From contig JACPBV010000037.1 in the NCBI GenBank assembly GCA_016180135.1, positions 1 to 33,194 on the forward strand: a stretch of DNA of 33,194 nt, written 5' to 3'. A program made the translations under genes and the position numbers. A model generated the notes under the pieces. The model was given only the letters and a program-made list of their open reading frames with translations, searched no databases and was not told the DNA's origin. Origin of the DNA: Candidatus Woesearchaeota archaeon (GTDB lineage Archaea; Nanobdellota; Nanobdellia; Woesearchaeales; JACPBV01). Within the stretch, counting starts at the first letter, position 1. Every line of letters starts with the position of its first letter. Below are positions 22,356-30,454 of this stretch, in pieces.

Positions 22356-22660
22356 GCTGGTGGAAGAATTGACCTGTATGCCTTTCTTTTTCAACTTCCT
22401 CAAAGAGAAATCTATTGATTCACATTTCAGAACCAGGGAAAGCCCAAAAATATCTGTCATCACCATTCTCAAGTTTCAACACTCAAGCGTAACATTTAAA
22501 TATAAGCCTGAGGGTAATAGGGACGTCAATTACAACGTAGTTGACAAGGCTATCTTTGCGTGTGAAGAACTTTTCGCACGTTTTTTTTCTTTTTTCGGTT
22601 TTAACAGTGCTGGTTCCGAATTTGAAAAGTTTTATATAGGTGTTCTTCCCACTATGAAGT
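22356..22660. other. Intergenic stretch: T-rich terminator and promoter
   Basis: Contains GTCAATTACAACGTAGTTGAC (dyad near 22528-22548), a T-rich tract at 22581-22595 that could end the exporter transcript, and TTTTATATAGG near 22630-22640, the likely TATA box for the gene at 22661. A reading frame beginning at 22378 runs through it but looks spurious. Confidence 0.4.
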
Positions 22661-24040
22661 ATGAAAAGAAGCATCACTGCTTTGTTCTTTGTCATTATCC
22701 TCCTCCAGTCAGCGATTCCTGAAGCCCGCAACAGCACAGCCAGGGAAATTGGCAGGGAGCCCAGCAGAGAAATTACCGGGGATGCTGGCAGGGGAATGAG
22801 CAGAGAGGCCGCCAAGTCTTTACGGGAGCAAAATACTGCTGCTATGCCCCCAAAAAGGGAAATGCGCAGCGCAGGCATGGATATGCAGGAAGACCTGCTG
22901 AAAAAGACCTCGATGCTTTCTGAAGAAGATATGAAAATCTTTGGCCTATTGCCCCAGGAAAGGAGAAGAAAACTCCTGCAGATGAACCGTGAGAAGATTG
23001 CAGAAGAGCTTTCAGGGATGAGGCTGCAGAAAGTAAGCAAAGAAAATATGTTCAGAGAAAGGGCATTGGGAACAAGCAGGAAAACGATGCTCAGGGAATC
23101 AATAGCAAAAAAGATTTCTGGCAGGCTGGAACTCAGGGCAAGGACGGAAAAAACAAGAATCGACTTCAACGATGCCCATAAGAAAGCACAAGCATGTGAT
23201 GATTTCCGGAATGAGTCATGCCAGCAGCTGTCGTCCGATGAGCTTGAGCGCGCTGCTGCTCTTGCGGAAAAGGTCAATGAAGAAGGCATCGCTTTTTTAG
23301 AGCGGATAAAAGCCCATATCGAGCTGAGCGAACAGATTGATGATGAGGCTGCTTCTGCAGCGATCCGGCAGATAGGCGCAGTCATCGCATCATTGGAAGA
23401 AAAGAAAGCTGAAATAGCGCTTGCAAAGACAAAGGCTGAGCTAAAAAGGATCATCAGGGGGCTTAAGGAAGATATCAATGAGGCCCGCCATATCGCCATC
23501 AGGCTCAGGGCGCAGCTGATGCATGCAGAAGCAGGAGAGATCATCGCCAGGGGCGCTCATTATGAAAGCAAGATTGAAGCTATCCTCGCAAAGGCAGGGG
23601 AAGATGGCAGGCTCACAGGAGATATCGAAGAGATGGTTGCCGCATACAGCGGGAAGGTCGAGTCTGCAAGGGAATATTCCCAAAAAGCAAAAGATTCCTA
23701 CCGGAAAGCTGCTGGGCTGAAGGAAGATGCGGAAACACTCACTGATGATCAGGAAGATGAAATAAAATCCCTTTTTGAAAAATCCCGTGAGCAGACAAAA
23801 AAAGCAGGCACCCTCCTCCAGGAATCAAATGTGATGCTCAGAGCGATCATTGAGAGCTTAAAGGATATAGAGCCTCAGGCTGAGAAGAAACTCAGAGAGG
23901 AGCCCAGGGAGATTGAGGTCATTGTCGAGAGCAGAATCTCGGGGGAGGAAATGGAAAGTCAACAAGAATCTGGAGCCGGAATTGAAGCTGAAGAGACAGA
24001 AGAAGGAGATACTGACGACAAAAATGGGGAAGAAGAATAA
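22661..24040 (+). CDS. Secreted coiled-coil protein
   Basis: A 459-residue exported protein of unknown function. Residues 1-22 are a signal peptide (KRSITALFFVIILLQSA, cleavage after PEA likely). The rest is almost wholly alpha-helical, rich in Arg, Glu, Ala and Met: residues 25-150 with many Arg-Glu pairs, 160-380 forming long heptad-like helices (ELSEQIDDEAASAAIRQIGAVI and similar). There is one pair of cysteines (ACDDFRNESCQQL). The last 50 residues are very acidic. An extracellular coiled coil could form a surface structure or bind the lipoprotein encoded next. The TATA box at about 22632 supports the ATG at 22661. The family is not recognised. Confidence 0.75.
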   Translation: MKRSITALFFVIILLQSAIPEARNSTAREIGREPSREITGDAGRGMSREAAKSLREQNTAAMPPKREMRSAGMDMQEDLLKKTSMLSEEDMKIFGLLPQERRRKLLQMNREKIAEELSGMRLQKVSKENMFRERALGTSRKTMLRESIAKKISGRLELRARTEKTRIDFNDAHKKAQACDDFRNESCQQLSSDELERAAALAEKVNEEGIAFLERIKAHIELSEQIDDEAASAAIRQIGAVIASLEEKKAEIALAKTKAELKRIIRGLKEDINEARHIAIRLRAQLMHAEAGEIIARGAHYESKIEAILAKAGEDGRLTGDIEEMVAAYSGKVESAREYSQKAKDSYRKAAGLKEDAETLTDDQEDEIKSLFEKSREQTKKAGTLLQESNVMLRAIIESLKDIEPQAEKKLREEPREIEVIVESRISGEEMESQQESGAGIEAEETEEGDTDDKNGEEE

Positions 24041-24250
24041 GCATCCAAAGGATAGATAAAACCCAGATGAGGAAAAGAAGAAGGCTTGAAGGCTAAAAAT
24101 CTGAGGACAAGGCCCAGGAATCTCCGGATGAAGCTCCAGAACCGAAAAAAGCGCCAACAAGAAAATTTCAAAAATCATAATTAAGAGTGAAATTTTCTTT
24201 AGTTTAGTAAAGTATAAATGGGCTTATGCTTTATAAACAATAAAAAAATT

Positions 24251-24257
24251 GGAGGGG
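24251..24257 (+). promoter_or_regulatory. Strong ribosome binding site of the lipoprotein gene
   Basis: GGAGGGG ends 7 bp before the ATG at 24265, a near-ideal Shine-Dalgarno in a window where many genes lack one. Confidence 0.7.
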
Positions 24258-24264
24258 AATCACC

Positions 24265-24513
24265 ATGAAAAAGACCGCAAACATTCCATTGCTTAAGGCA
24301 GGCTTGATAGCAGTTTTGCTTTTAGGATTATTTTTGGCAGGATGCTCTGCTTCAAAAAAGCAGGCTGAGGCTGGAATGGCAAAACAGGCTGGATCTGACG
24401 GTGTTGCAGAAATAACCCAGGGCCTGAAGGATATAGATGCTGTCGATCAGGATCTCGACACCCAGGACCTTGACACTATCGAAAAAGACCTGAAGTCCAT
24501 TGAAGAGATTTGA
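24265..24513 (+). CDS. Small lipoprotein
   Basis: An 82-residue product with a typical lipoprotein signal: KKTANIPLLKAGLIAVLLLGLF followed by the lipobox LAGC (Cys at residue 27). The mature part is about 55 residues, starting SASKKQ, and is acidic and helical with a repeated pattern of aspartates spaced with leucine (ITQGLKDIDAVDQDLDTQDLDTIEKDLKSIEEI). It would be anchored to the outer face of the membrane. The strong ribosome site suggests high expression. It follows the secreted coiled-coil gene by 224 bp with a probable promoter of its own (TTTATAAA near 24230). The role is unknown. Confidence 0.8.
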   Translation: MKKTANIPLLKAGLIAVLLLGLFLAGCSASKKQAEAGMAKQAGSDGVAEITQGLKDIDAVDQDLDTQDLDTIEKDLKSIEEI

Positions 24514-24634
24514 TGGTGAGGTTTTATTTTTTCTCCTTCATCCATTTTGCAATAGGGGAGTTTTGAAGCTGAACTTTGAAGGCTATTGGCCTAAGGTTCT
24601 TTCTCGATTTAATGCACTTCCAGAAAGATACGAG

Positions 24635-25150
24635 TTATTCATAGTTTGTATGGGGATTTTTTTGGGCCCTTAATTTATGATAAATCTCCTTATACTTCAG
24701 TAATACTATTCTAAATTCTGAAAGCGTATTGGTAAGGGAGGTATACTCTTGCCCGGGGGTATACCCTGGGAATTCCCGGCGTGATTTCTCAAGAAAAGAA
24801 TAGATATGCTTGGTTAATTTGGAAAGTAAATCCCTTGTCTGAAAGAATGGAATTAAGTCAGGATCATCTGAACAGGCGTTAAGTTCATCCCAGTCGATTT
24901 GGTTATACCTTAATTGAAACCAGCCATAAGCCATCAACATATGTTCCTCCCAAAGATTAAAGTCGCTTTGGCCAAGATCACCTCCTTGAACGAGGCAATA
25001 TCCACTATCAGAAATCGCATGAAGTATAGAGGCGATCCCATGAAATCCCCCATAAGGAAATTTCTCAAGAGACTTTCCCGCCCTTTTTAATTCACCTGAT
25101 CTGCTAAAGTCATACGTTTCAAAAATTGCTAGCTTTCTTTCTAAATCCAT
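24635..25150 (-). CDS. Unrecognised helical protein
   Basis: A 171-residue product from the ATG at 25150, chosen because CTTTATAAG lies 21-30 bp upstream on the minus strand; an ATG-like start at 25168 is too close to that box. The sequence is all-helical with many aromatic residues: GGFHGIASILHAISDSGYCLVQ, then LWEEHMLMAYGWFQLRYNQIDWDEL, and a late LTNTLSEFRIVLLKYKEIYHKL. No membrane segment or signal peptide. I do not recognise the family. Its 3' end is convergent with the lipoprotein gene, and it is divergent from the phosphohexomutase gene. Confidence 0.65.
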   Translation of the reverse strand: MDLERKLAIFETYDFSRSGELKRAGKSLEKFPYGGFHGIASILHAISDSGYCLVQGGDLGQSDFNLWEEHMLMAYGWFQLRYNQIDWDELNACSDDPDLIPFFQTRDLLSKLTKHIYSFLEKSRREFPGYTPGQEYTSLTNTLSEFRIVLLKYKEIYHKLRAQKNPHTNYE

Positions 25151-25247
25151 GACGAAGAGAAGTACCAACGGACTTATAAAGACATATTAAAAAAGCCAAT
25201 GTTGAATATCATAATCTTTATTAATTGCTGCAAACCCTAAAAGTCAT

Positions 25248-26609
25248 ATGGGAATCTTCAAGGCGTATGATATCAGGGGCATCTATCCGAAAGAGCTTGA
25301 TGGGCGGAAGGCAGAGCTTATCGGGAAGGCTGTCGCCAGTTTCTTGAGGGCAGAACAGCTCGTGGTGTGCAGGGATATGCGCCTGAGCAGCGATGCGTTG
25401 TCTGCTGCGCTCATAAAGGGCATCCTCAGCACAGGGTGCGATGTTATTGACGTCGGAAGGGGAAGCACGCCCTACTGTTATTTCTGCTGCGCCCACCTTA
25501 AGGCTCAGGGCTCTGTCATGGTAACTGCATCGCACAACCCCGGGGAGTATAACGGCTTTAAGCTGACGCAGAAGATGGCTGTCCCCATCAGCGGCGATTC
25601 AGGCCTGCAGCAGATCGAGCAGTTATGCTCAATGAAGGCCATCTCCCCAGCCTCAGAGGGAAAGAAGGGAACAATAATTGAGAAGAGCCTTTCCAAAGAG
25701 TATCAGGCTCACGTCATGTCTTTCATTGATGTGGCTGCAGCCTCCGAAAGACTGGGAGAAATGACAATCGTCGTTGATGCAGGAAACGGGATGGGTTCTA
25801 TCGAGACAGCTGAGATCTTAAAACAGCTCCCCTGCAGGATCATTCCTCTGTTCTGTGAGCTGGACGGCAGCTTCCCCAACCACGAGGCAAATCCCCTGAA
25901 GGAAGAGAATACAAGAGCATTGCAGGAGGCTGTAAAAAAGAGCAAAGCAAACCTTGGCATAGCGTTTGACGGCGATGCAGACAGGGTGTTCTTTATCGAC
26001 GAGCTGGGAAACAGGGTTCCGTCAGACTTCATTACCTGCCTTATCGCAGCAGTCCTGCTCAAAAAACATCCCGGGGAAAAGGTCCTGTATGACCTCAGGA
26101 GCAGCTGGATTGTTCCTGAAATGATTACTGCGCATTCAGGGATCCCTGTCATGACCAAGGTAGGCCATGCCTTCATCAAGGAGCGCCTGCGCAAAGAGCA
26201 GGGCATTTTTGCCGGAGAGCTTTCCGGCCATTTCTATTTCAGGGAAAACTTTTTTACTGATTCCGGCATCATCGCAGCGCTGCATATGCTCGGGCTTCTC
26301 TGCAGTGAAGGAAAGCCCCTGTCAAAGCTGGTGGCTCCGTTAAAGAAATATTTCTGCACCGGAGAGATTAACCTTGCTGCCGGCAATAAGGAAGAGCTGA
26401 TGGAAAAGCTCAGGAGGGACTACAGCAGCGGCAGGATGACTTCTATCGACGGGATAAGGATTGACTTTCCGGACTGGTGGTTCAACGCCCGCGCAAGCAA
26501 CACCGAGCCACTGCTGAGGATCATTGTTGAGGCAAAGAGCAGGGCCATTATGGAAGAGAAGAGAAAGGAGATTTTGGAGAAGATAAAGTCTGTTTCAAAA
26601 AGCCCTTGA
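25248..26609 (+). CDS. Phosphomannomutase / phosphoglucomutase
   Basis: An alpha-D-phosphohexomutase that moves phosphate between C6 and C1 of mannose or glucose, feeding nucleotide-sugar and glycan synthesis. The 453 residues hold the four family loops: the phosphoserine loop VTASHNPGEYNG (S95), the metal loop AFDGDADRVFFID, the sugar-binding GELSGHFYF (GEmSGH) and the phosphate-binding NTEPLLRIIVEA. The N-terminus FKAYDIRGIYP is typical of the archaeal/bacterial ManB-like group. GEMSGH reads GELSGH, an accepted variant. Mannose versus glucose preference cannot be told from sequence. The start has no upstream alternative. Confidence 0.95.
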   Translation: MGIFKAYDIRGIYPKELDGRKAELIGKAVASFLRAEQLVVCRDMRLSSDALSAALIKGILSTGCDVIDVGRGSTPYCYFCCAHLKAQGSVMVTASHNPGEYNGFKLTQKMAVPISGDSGLQQIEQLCSMKAISPASEGKKGTIIEKSLSKEYQAHVMSFIDVAAASERLGEMTIVVDAGNGMGSIETAEILKQLPCRIIPLFCELDGSFPNHEANPLKEENTRALQEAVKKSKANLGIAFDGDADRVFFIDELGNRVPSDFITCLIAAVLLKKHPGEKVLYDLRSSWIVPEMITAHSGIPVMTKVGHAFIKERLRKEQGIFAGELSGHFYFRENFFTDSGIIAALHMLGLLCSEGKPLSKLVAPLKKYFCTGEINLAAGNKEELMEKLRRDYSSGRMTSIDGIRIDFPDWWFNARASNTEPLLRIIVEAKSRAIMEEKRKEILEKIKSVSKSP

Positions 26610-26678
26610 ATTTAGCCATAAGATTTTTTGAAGTATGGCTAAAACTGCTGTGGATGATGCTGACGAATTTATATAGAT

Positions 26679-26710
26679 AATTGCGATATTTAATTAAATT
26701 TGTCGCAATT
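26679..26710. repeat. Inverted repeat
   Basis: AATTGCGA and TCGCAATT enclose an AT-rich 16-bp core. It lies just upstream of the candidate structured RNA segment and could be a transcription signal, protein site or hairpin. Confidence 0.5.
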
Positions 26711-26718
26711 ATTTAATA

Positions 26719-26800
26719 CTCGAATTGCGTCTGATGTGGTGGTAATCCAAACCATCATCGTGTTACCTAATCAACGCAATTCTCCATAACAAAAATCGAG
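26719..26800 (+). ncRNA. Candidate structured RNA (uncertain)
   Basis: CTCGA/TCGAG at the ends and AATTGCGT/ACGCAATT just inside make a long closing stem, within which GGTAA/TTACC competes with a GATG.GG/CCATCATC pairing. The strand cannot be decided for certain; an AT-rich TTTAATTAAATT (26689-26700) could serve as TATA box on the plus strand. No known RNA family was recognised. Confidence 0.3.
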
Positions 26801-26811
26801 AATGCGCTGGT

Positions 26812-28257
26812 TTAAAAATGCGCTGCAGGCCCGACTTCTATGCTGTTTGACCTCACGATATACTTCTTGTCAAAATGGCTGAACACGACAAGAGACGGTG
26901 AAAGGGTGAACTGCCCGAGGATAGGGAGATGGGATTTTAGCTTGTAGGTGATGACCCGCTCGTCATTGGGCTCAAGGTCATCGATCACCCATTTGATGAT
27001 AGTCCCTTTTTTCTCATGCTTCCTGATGCTGATAGGGTGAAGGGTTCCCAGCGCAAGGCCTCCCTCGAGGTCAGCGATGTTGGGTATCTTGTCTATCACC
27101 TCGATGGCATGGAGCTTTTCCTTGCCCCGGTTTTTGGCATTGATGATTACCTTCAGCTCGGAAACACCCCCTTCCCGCATGACAACATTGGCAAAAGATT
27201 TTGTGAGGATGACAGGAGCCCGGAAAAGGAAATACAGCCCGACGCTCAGCAGGGCAAGGATGACAAGCACCACGAGCGCAAAATAATTCTTGGTGACTTT
27301 CCAGGCAAACTCCCCTCCCGGAGGCATCTCAGCCCCGACTGCAAGATAGCGCATCCCGTCTTTCTTAACAAGGTGCCCTTTTGGCTGCGAAGAAGTGAAC
27401 AGGCTGTCGAGCAGGTTGATAGGAATCTTGAGGTCACCCTTAAAGGGATAGTTCCCTTCATTCACATAGGTAATAGTTTTCGATGAGCGCAGGAATGTCC
27501 CGGAAGATTCGGTCTTGTCCCTGATATGCTGATAGGGCTGGATCTCAAGTTTTTTGATTTTGGTATCAAGGGTCCTGTTTTTGAAGAGCAGCATGACAAT
27601 CAGCGTGTCCGTCCCAGGAGGAGCCTGCGGGTCAAAAGTTTCGGTGAACTCCAGGGTCTTCTTTTCCTTCCTCCCGAGGGAAATCACCGCTTCGCTCAGG
27701 AAATTGTTGCTCTCCGCCCTGACAGTGATGTTTTCATAGGTCAGCGCATTCTGGTTGTCAACTTTCACTTTGAAGGAATAGGGCTCAAGGGGGTTGATAG
27801 CCTCCTCAGCAGTGATGGTTGCGATCACCGTCTCAACATACTCCCCTGCTTCAGGAGTTGCAATATTGACTCTTAAAGGGACAGTAAGCGCCTCATCTTC
27901 CCCGCCGGATACAGCAGCCTGCCGTTTTACAAGGAGATTCACATCATAAGCGCCAATCTGGCCGACCTTAAGGGGATTGACCAGCAGGATGATGGACTCA
28001 GAAGAGCCAGCGCCGACGGAAAGGGTAATAGGGTTTCGGATAGGGTCCGTAGAGATCTCCCAAAGAGGGTAATCCAGCGTCTTGAGATTGAACACCTGCG
28101 GAGTGTTAAGGGTGTTTTCGACAGTCACCTGATATTTTGCCTTTTGGTCGAGAGTGATGACATTGTCTATGGGTTCCAGGGAAACTTCAAAACTATAGGC
28201 ATGCGCAAAGAACGCAGACAGCAGCAGCACAAAAACAATAACGGGCAGTTTCTTCAT
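26812..28257 (-). CDS. Membrane-anchored protein with beta-sandwich repeats
   Basis: A 481-residue exported protein. Residues 1-21 are a signal peptide (KKLPVIVFVLLLSAFFAHA). Then come two or three immunoglobulin/NEW3-like beta domains (residues about 22-300): YSFEVSLEPIDNVITLDQKAKYQVTV, PLEPYSFKVKVDN, TYVNEGNYPFKG. A membrane helix lies near residues 325-345 (YFALVVLVILALLSVGLYFLF), followed by another beta domain with LKVIINAKNRGKEKLHAIEVIDKIPN resembling the DUF11/NEW3 type. The final domain is therefore on the other side of the membrane. Such proteins are common at DPANN surfaces; the role is unknown. The ATG at 28257 follows TTTATATA at 28294-28301; a GTG at 28269 is in frame. Confidence 0.75.
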   Translation of the reverse strand: MKKLPVIVFVLLLSAFFAHAYSFEVSLEPIDNVITLDQKAKYQVTVENTLNTPQVFNLKTLDYPLWEISTDPIRNPITLSVGAGSSESIILLVNPLKVGQIGAYDVNLLVKRQAAVSGGEDEALTVPLRVNIATPEAGEYVETVIATITAEEAINPLEPYSFKVKVDNQNALTYENITVRAESNNFLSEAVISLGRKEKKTLEFTETFDPQAPPGTDTLIVMLLFKNRTLDTKIKKLEIQPYQHIRDKTESSGTFLRSSKTITYVNEGNYPFKGDLKIPINLLDSLFTSSQPKGHLVKKDGMRYLAVGAEMPPGGEFAWKVTKNYFALVVLVILALLSVGLYFLFRAPVILTKSFANVVMREGGVSELKVIINAKNRGKEKLHAIEVIDKIPNIADLEGGLALGTLHPISIRKHEKKGTIIKWVIDDLEPNDERVITYKLKSHLPILGQFTLSPSLVVFSHFDKKYIVRSNSIEVGPAAHF

Positions 28258-28293
28258 AAAAATCCCCACTTGGATATTTCAGGAAAGAAATAC

Positions 28294-28301
28294 TATATAA
28301 A
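28294..28301 (-). promoter_or_regulatory. TATA box of the membrane-anchored beta protein
   Basis: TTTATATA on the minus strand, about 36 bp before the ATG at 28257. The repeat element starts 14 bp beyond it. Confidence 0.5.
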
Positions 28302-28315
28302 GGTTGTGATGGCAG

Positions 28316-28521
28316 GGCTCAGTTCAAAATAAAGGTTAGCAGCTTTAAGTAAAAATCATTTGCAGATTTTATTCAGCCGACAAGGGGGTTGCCCCAACCG
28401 GGGAACCGCCTTGCGCGGTGCCAGAAATCATAAAAGATTTCTAAGCATGTCGGCAAACGGAAAAAATATTTACGATTTTTAAGCTGCTAACCCGAGCGAA
28501 TGCGAGATTTTGAACGGAGCC
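28316..28521. mobile_element. MITE-like element, family 1, copy B (206 bp)
   Basis: The same ends as 4894-5352 (GGCTCAGTTCAAAAT with one change at the left, perfect at the right) and the same GGTTAGCAGC/GCTGCTAACC inner pair and AAAAATC...GATTTTT arms. The centre is GGGGGTTGCCCCAACCGGGG without any 32-nt module, and the hairpin segment seen at 5214-5315 is missing, so this may be the basic form. No clear target duplication remains, so it may be older. Confidence 0.75.
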
Positions 28522-28615
28522 TCTGGGCAAATTTTTTTGTGGATGGTGCTGGCGTTTTCAAAGCTGGGAAGGGCTGTTTACCCAGATTCTTTTTCTGCCT
28601 GAGTTTTTTCCGGGG

Positions 28616-28623
28616 CGGTTACG
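28616..28623. repeat. Probable target-site duplication, left copy
   Basis: CGGTTACG, repeated at 28830-28837 exactly at the other end of the family 2 element. Confidence 0.6.
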
Positions 28624-28829
28624 TATGAATTAATCTCCCCTCGGAGCGGCTCTGCCATCTTCAAAACTCTCAATTGTTTTGGCAGAGGCTCTGTGTCCCC
28701 GGATGGGATTAAAGAGCGTTCCGGTCTGCGGACGGAGGGCGGCCCCCCACGACGAGCGTGATTCAGTTAGACGGTTGAGTTTTGACCTTAGGATGGCAGA
28801 GCCGCTCTTGCCGGAGCTTAATTCATACA
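28624..28829. mobile_element. MITE-like element, family 2, copy B (206 bp)
   Basis: The outer ends TATGAATTAA and TTAATTCATA are inverted, followed by CGGAGCGGCTCTGCCATC and its complement GATGGCAGAGCCGCTC, and CAAAACTC/GAGTTTTG. It carries one 32-nt hairpin module that copy A lacks. It is flanked by an 8-bp direct repeat and has no gene. It ends 13 bp before the TATA box of the L21e gene. Confidence 0.75.
28706..28737 (-). repeat. 32-nt hairpin module, single copy
   Basis: On the minus strand CTCCGTCCGCAGACC then GGAACGCT and TTTAATCC, the same unit as in the family 1 and family 3 elements. It lies within a GGGGCCGCC...CCGGGG centre. Confidence 0.85.
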
Positions 28830-28837
28830 CGGTTACG
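28830..28837. repeat. Probable target-site duplication, right copy
   Basis: CGGTTACG, as at 28616-28623. Confidence 0.6.
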
Positions 28838-28842
28838 AAAGC

Positions 28843-28850
28843 TTTTTAAA
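28843..28850 (+). promoter_or_regulatory. TATA box of the L21e-rpoF operon
   Basis: TTTTTAAA, 31 bp before the ATG at 28882 and 13 bp after the repeat element. Confidence 0.55.
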
Positions 28851-28881
28851 CGAATCCTTTATTCTGTGATAAGGATTTCAC

Positions 28882-29172
28882 ATGATGAGAACGGGTGGCG
28901 CAAGGAGAAAAAGCAGGCACATGCTGCTGCGCCATTACAAAGAAAGGGGAAAGATCTCTTTAAGCAAGTATTTCCAGAGCTTTAAGGACGGAGACAGGGT
29001 CCAGCTCCTCCTGAATTCTGCATCACCGGAGGGAACTTTTTTCAGGAGATTCTACGGGAAGTCAGGCATCGTCACAGGAAAAAGGGGCAGGTGCTTTGAG
29101 ATTGCCCTTCATGACAGGGGGAATAACAAAACCATCATCGTCCATCCCATCCATCTGCGGAGGCTTGCATGA
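28882..29172 (+). CDS. rpl21e: Ribosomal protein L21e
   Basis: A large-subunit protein found in archaea and eukaryotes only. The 96 residues carry the family marks: RTGGARRKSRHMLLRHYKER at the N-terminus, KISLSKYFQSFKDGDRV, the FYGKSGIVTGKRGRCFEI core and the HPIHLRRL ending. The start may be the ATG at 28882 or the next codon, also ATG; AAGGAT lies about 5 bp upstream. The 3' end overlaps rpoF by 4 bp (ATGA). L21e, RpoF and DUF655 in this order are a widely conserved archaeal cluster, where a KsgA-type rRNA methylase often follows. Here a repeat element follows instead. Confidence 0.95.
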   Translation: MMRTGGARRKSRHMLLRHYKERGKISLSKYFQSFKDGDRVQLLLNSASPEGTFFRRFYGKSGIVTGKRGRCFEIALHDRGNNKTIIVHPIHLRRLA

Positions 29173-29513
29173 CAGCGACAAAGATAGTTTCGGAAAGACC
29201 TATTGACCTCACGGAGCTTCGTGATGAGCTTGAGATCATCCAGAAGAGGGACAAGGAGCTTTCTTTCCGCTCCAGCAAGACGCTGGAATACATCAACAAT
29301 TTTTCTGCAAAACAGAGCAGAAAAACGATCATCAAGAAGCTTGAAGAGCTGAACCTTCCGAGAGTGAGGGACATCCACCTGATGAAGATAGCTGATTTCA
29401 TGCCTGCTACCGTCGAAGAGTTGAAGGCCGTGCTGCAGGGCTACCCCATCACGGTAAGCGCCGACAACATGAAGAAGATCGTTGAAGTCATCCAGGCAAA
29501 TCCTTCTAAATAG
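29169..29513 (+). CDS. rpoF: DNA-directed RNA polymerase subunit F (Rpo4/Rpb4)
   Basis: Forms the stalk of archaeal RNA polymerase with RpoE; the stalk helps promoter opening and binds RNA. The 114 residues have the Rpb4 layout: an N-terminal strand (KIVSERPIDLTELRDELE), a helix with LSFRSSKTLEYINNFS, the HRDC-like tail AKQSRKTIIKKLEELNLPRVRDIHLMKIADFMPATVEELKAVL and GYPITVSADNMKKIVEVI. It is coupled to L21e by ATGA overlap. Length and position are as in other archaea. Confidence 0.93.
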   Translation: MTATKIVSERPIDLTELRDELEIIQKRDKELSFRSSKTLEYINNFSAKQSRKTIIKKLEELNLPRVRDIHLMKIADFMPATVEELKAVLQGYPITVSADNMKKIVEVIQANPSK

Positions 29514-29629
29514 GCTTGGTGCATTAGGATTTTTCCAGGGTTAGAAAATTCTTTCGGGCGTGGGGCGGAAATATAAATTCTTTCACAATATTTATAAAGA
29601 GTGTCTTTATTATCTTTATTGGAGGGGCT

Positions 29630-30211
29630 ATGGAACCGAGATTTGAAAAAAAGGAAGAGATAGCTATAGTGCTTGACTTTCTGCCGAACGGCTACCCTTT
29701 TGATTCGAGGCCCATGCACATTAAGACTGCGATAGCTCAGGCGATCGGCAAAGTCCATTTTACGCTTTTGGAGCTCGTCCCCAAGAAAGGCATCCACCTC
29801 ACACCGTCTGAAGAAGTCTACATCGGGGAAGGGAAGAGGGACAAGATCCATCATATCAGCGGCAAGCTCCCCCTTGAGCGGCTGACCCATACTGCCAGTT
29901 CAGTCATGGAGAGCGTCATCAGGGAGATCATCAGCAAGGATGAGCAGCGCTTCATGGCATTCTTCAACAATGCGCAGCCTTTGGGCGTAAGGATGCATCA
30001 GCTCGAGCTCCTTCCCGGGCTCGGAAAGAAGCATATGTGGGAAATCCTTGAAGCAAGAGATGAAAAGCCCTTCGAAAGCTTTGAAGACCTTAAGAAACGG
30101 GTCAAGCTTATGCCCGACCCTGAAAGAGTTATCATGCGTAGGATTATCAAAGAGCTTGACGGGGCTGAGAAGCACAGGATATTTGTTGATATCGGGAATT
30201 GCTCTAATTAG
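29630..30211 (+). CDS. DUF655 family protein
   Basis: A conserved archaeal protein, probably RNA- or DNA-binding. The 193 residues match DUF655: EEIAIVLDFLPNGYPFDSRPMHIKTAIAQAIGKVHFTLLELVPK at the N-terminus (OB-like beta domain), IGEGKRDKIHHISGKL, then a helix-hairpin-helix stretch with LELLPGLGKKHMWEILEARDEKPFESFEDLKKRV. The HhH (LPGLGKKHMWEIL) is plain. Its exact role is not known to me. GGAGGGG lies about 5 bp before the ATG and a TATA-like ATTTATAA sits near 29590, so it also has its own promoter. It lies 116 bp after rpoF, as in the conserved cluster. Confidence 0.92.
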   Translation: MEPRFEKKEEIAIVLDFLPNGYPFDSRPMHIKTAIAQAIGKVHFTLLELVPKKGIHLTPSEEVYIGEGKRDKIHHISGKLPLERLTHTASSVMESVIREIISKDEQRFMAFFNNAQPLGVRMHQLELLPGLGKKHMWEILEARDEKPFESFEDLKKRVKLMPDPERVIMRRIIKELDGAEKHRIFVDIGNCSN

Positions 30212-30414
30212 TGAAATATTCTACCGCAATTCACGAGATTACAAATGCATTCAATTTTTAACGGGTCAACGCATTTCTCTATATGTGAGTTCTTTACTTG
30301 TTGCCCGCCCGTATTCGAAGTGAACAAGAGAACTATTCTTTTGGCTCAAGGATGAGTTACATGTGCAGAATAAAGTCCCCATCCAAAAAAACTATCCTTA
30401 AAGTTCAATGCAGA
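30212..30414. other. Intergenic stretch after DUF655
   Basis: Besides GAATTGC/GCAATTC (inverted, spanning the DUF655 stop codon) I see no gene or repeat here; KsgA, which often follows this cluster, is absent from the window. Confidence 0.45.
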
Positions 30415-30454
30415 AAAATTTCAACAACATCGGCGAGGCGAGGCTGGGGCCGCC

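Noticed and set aside
22378..22722. A possible gene between the exporter and the coiled-coil gene
   Set aside because: It runs through a T-rich terminator and a TATA box and into the signal-peptide region of the next gene in a different frame, with no homology I can see.
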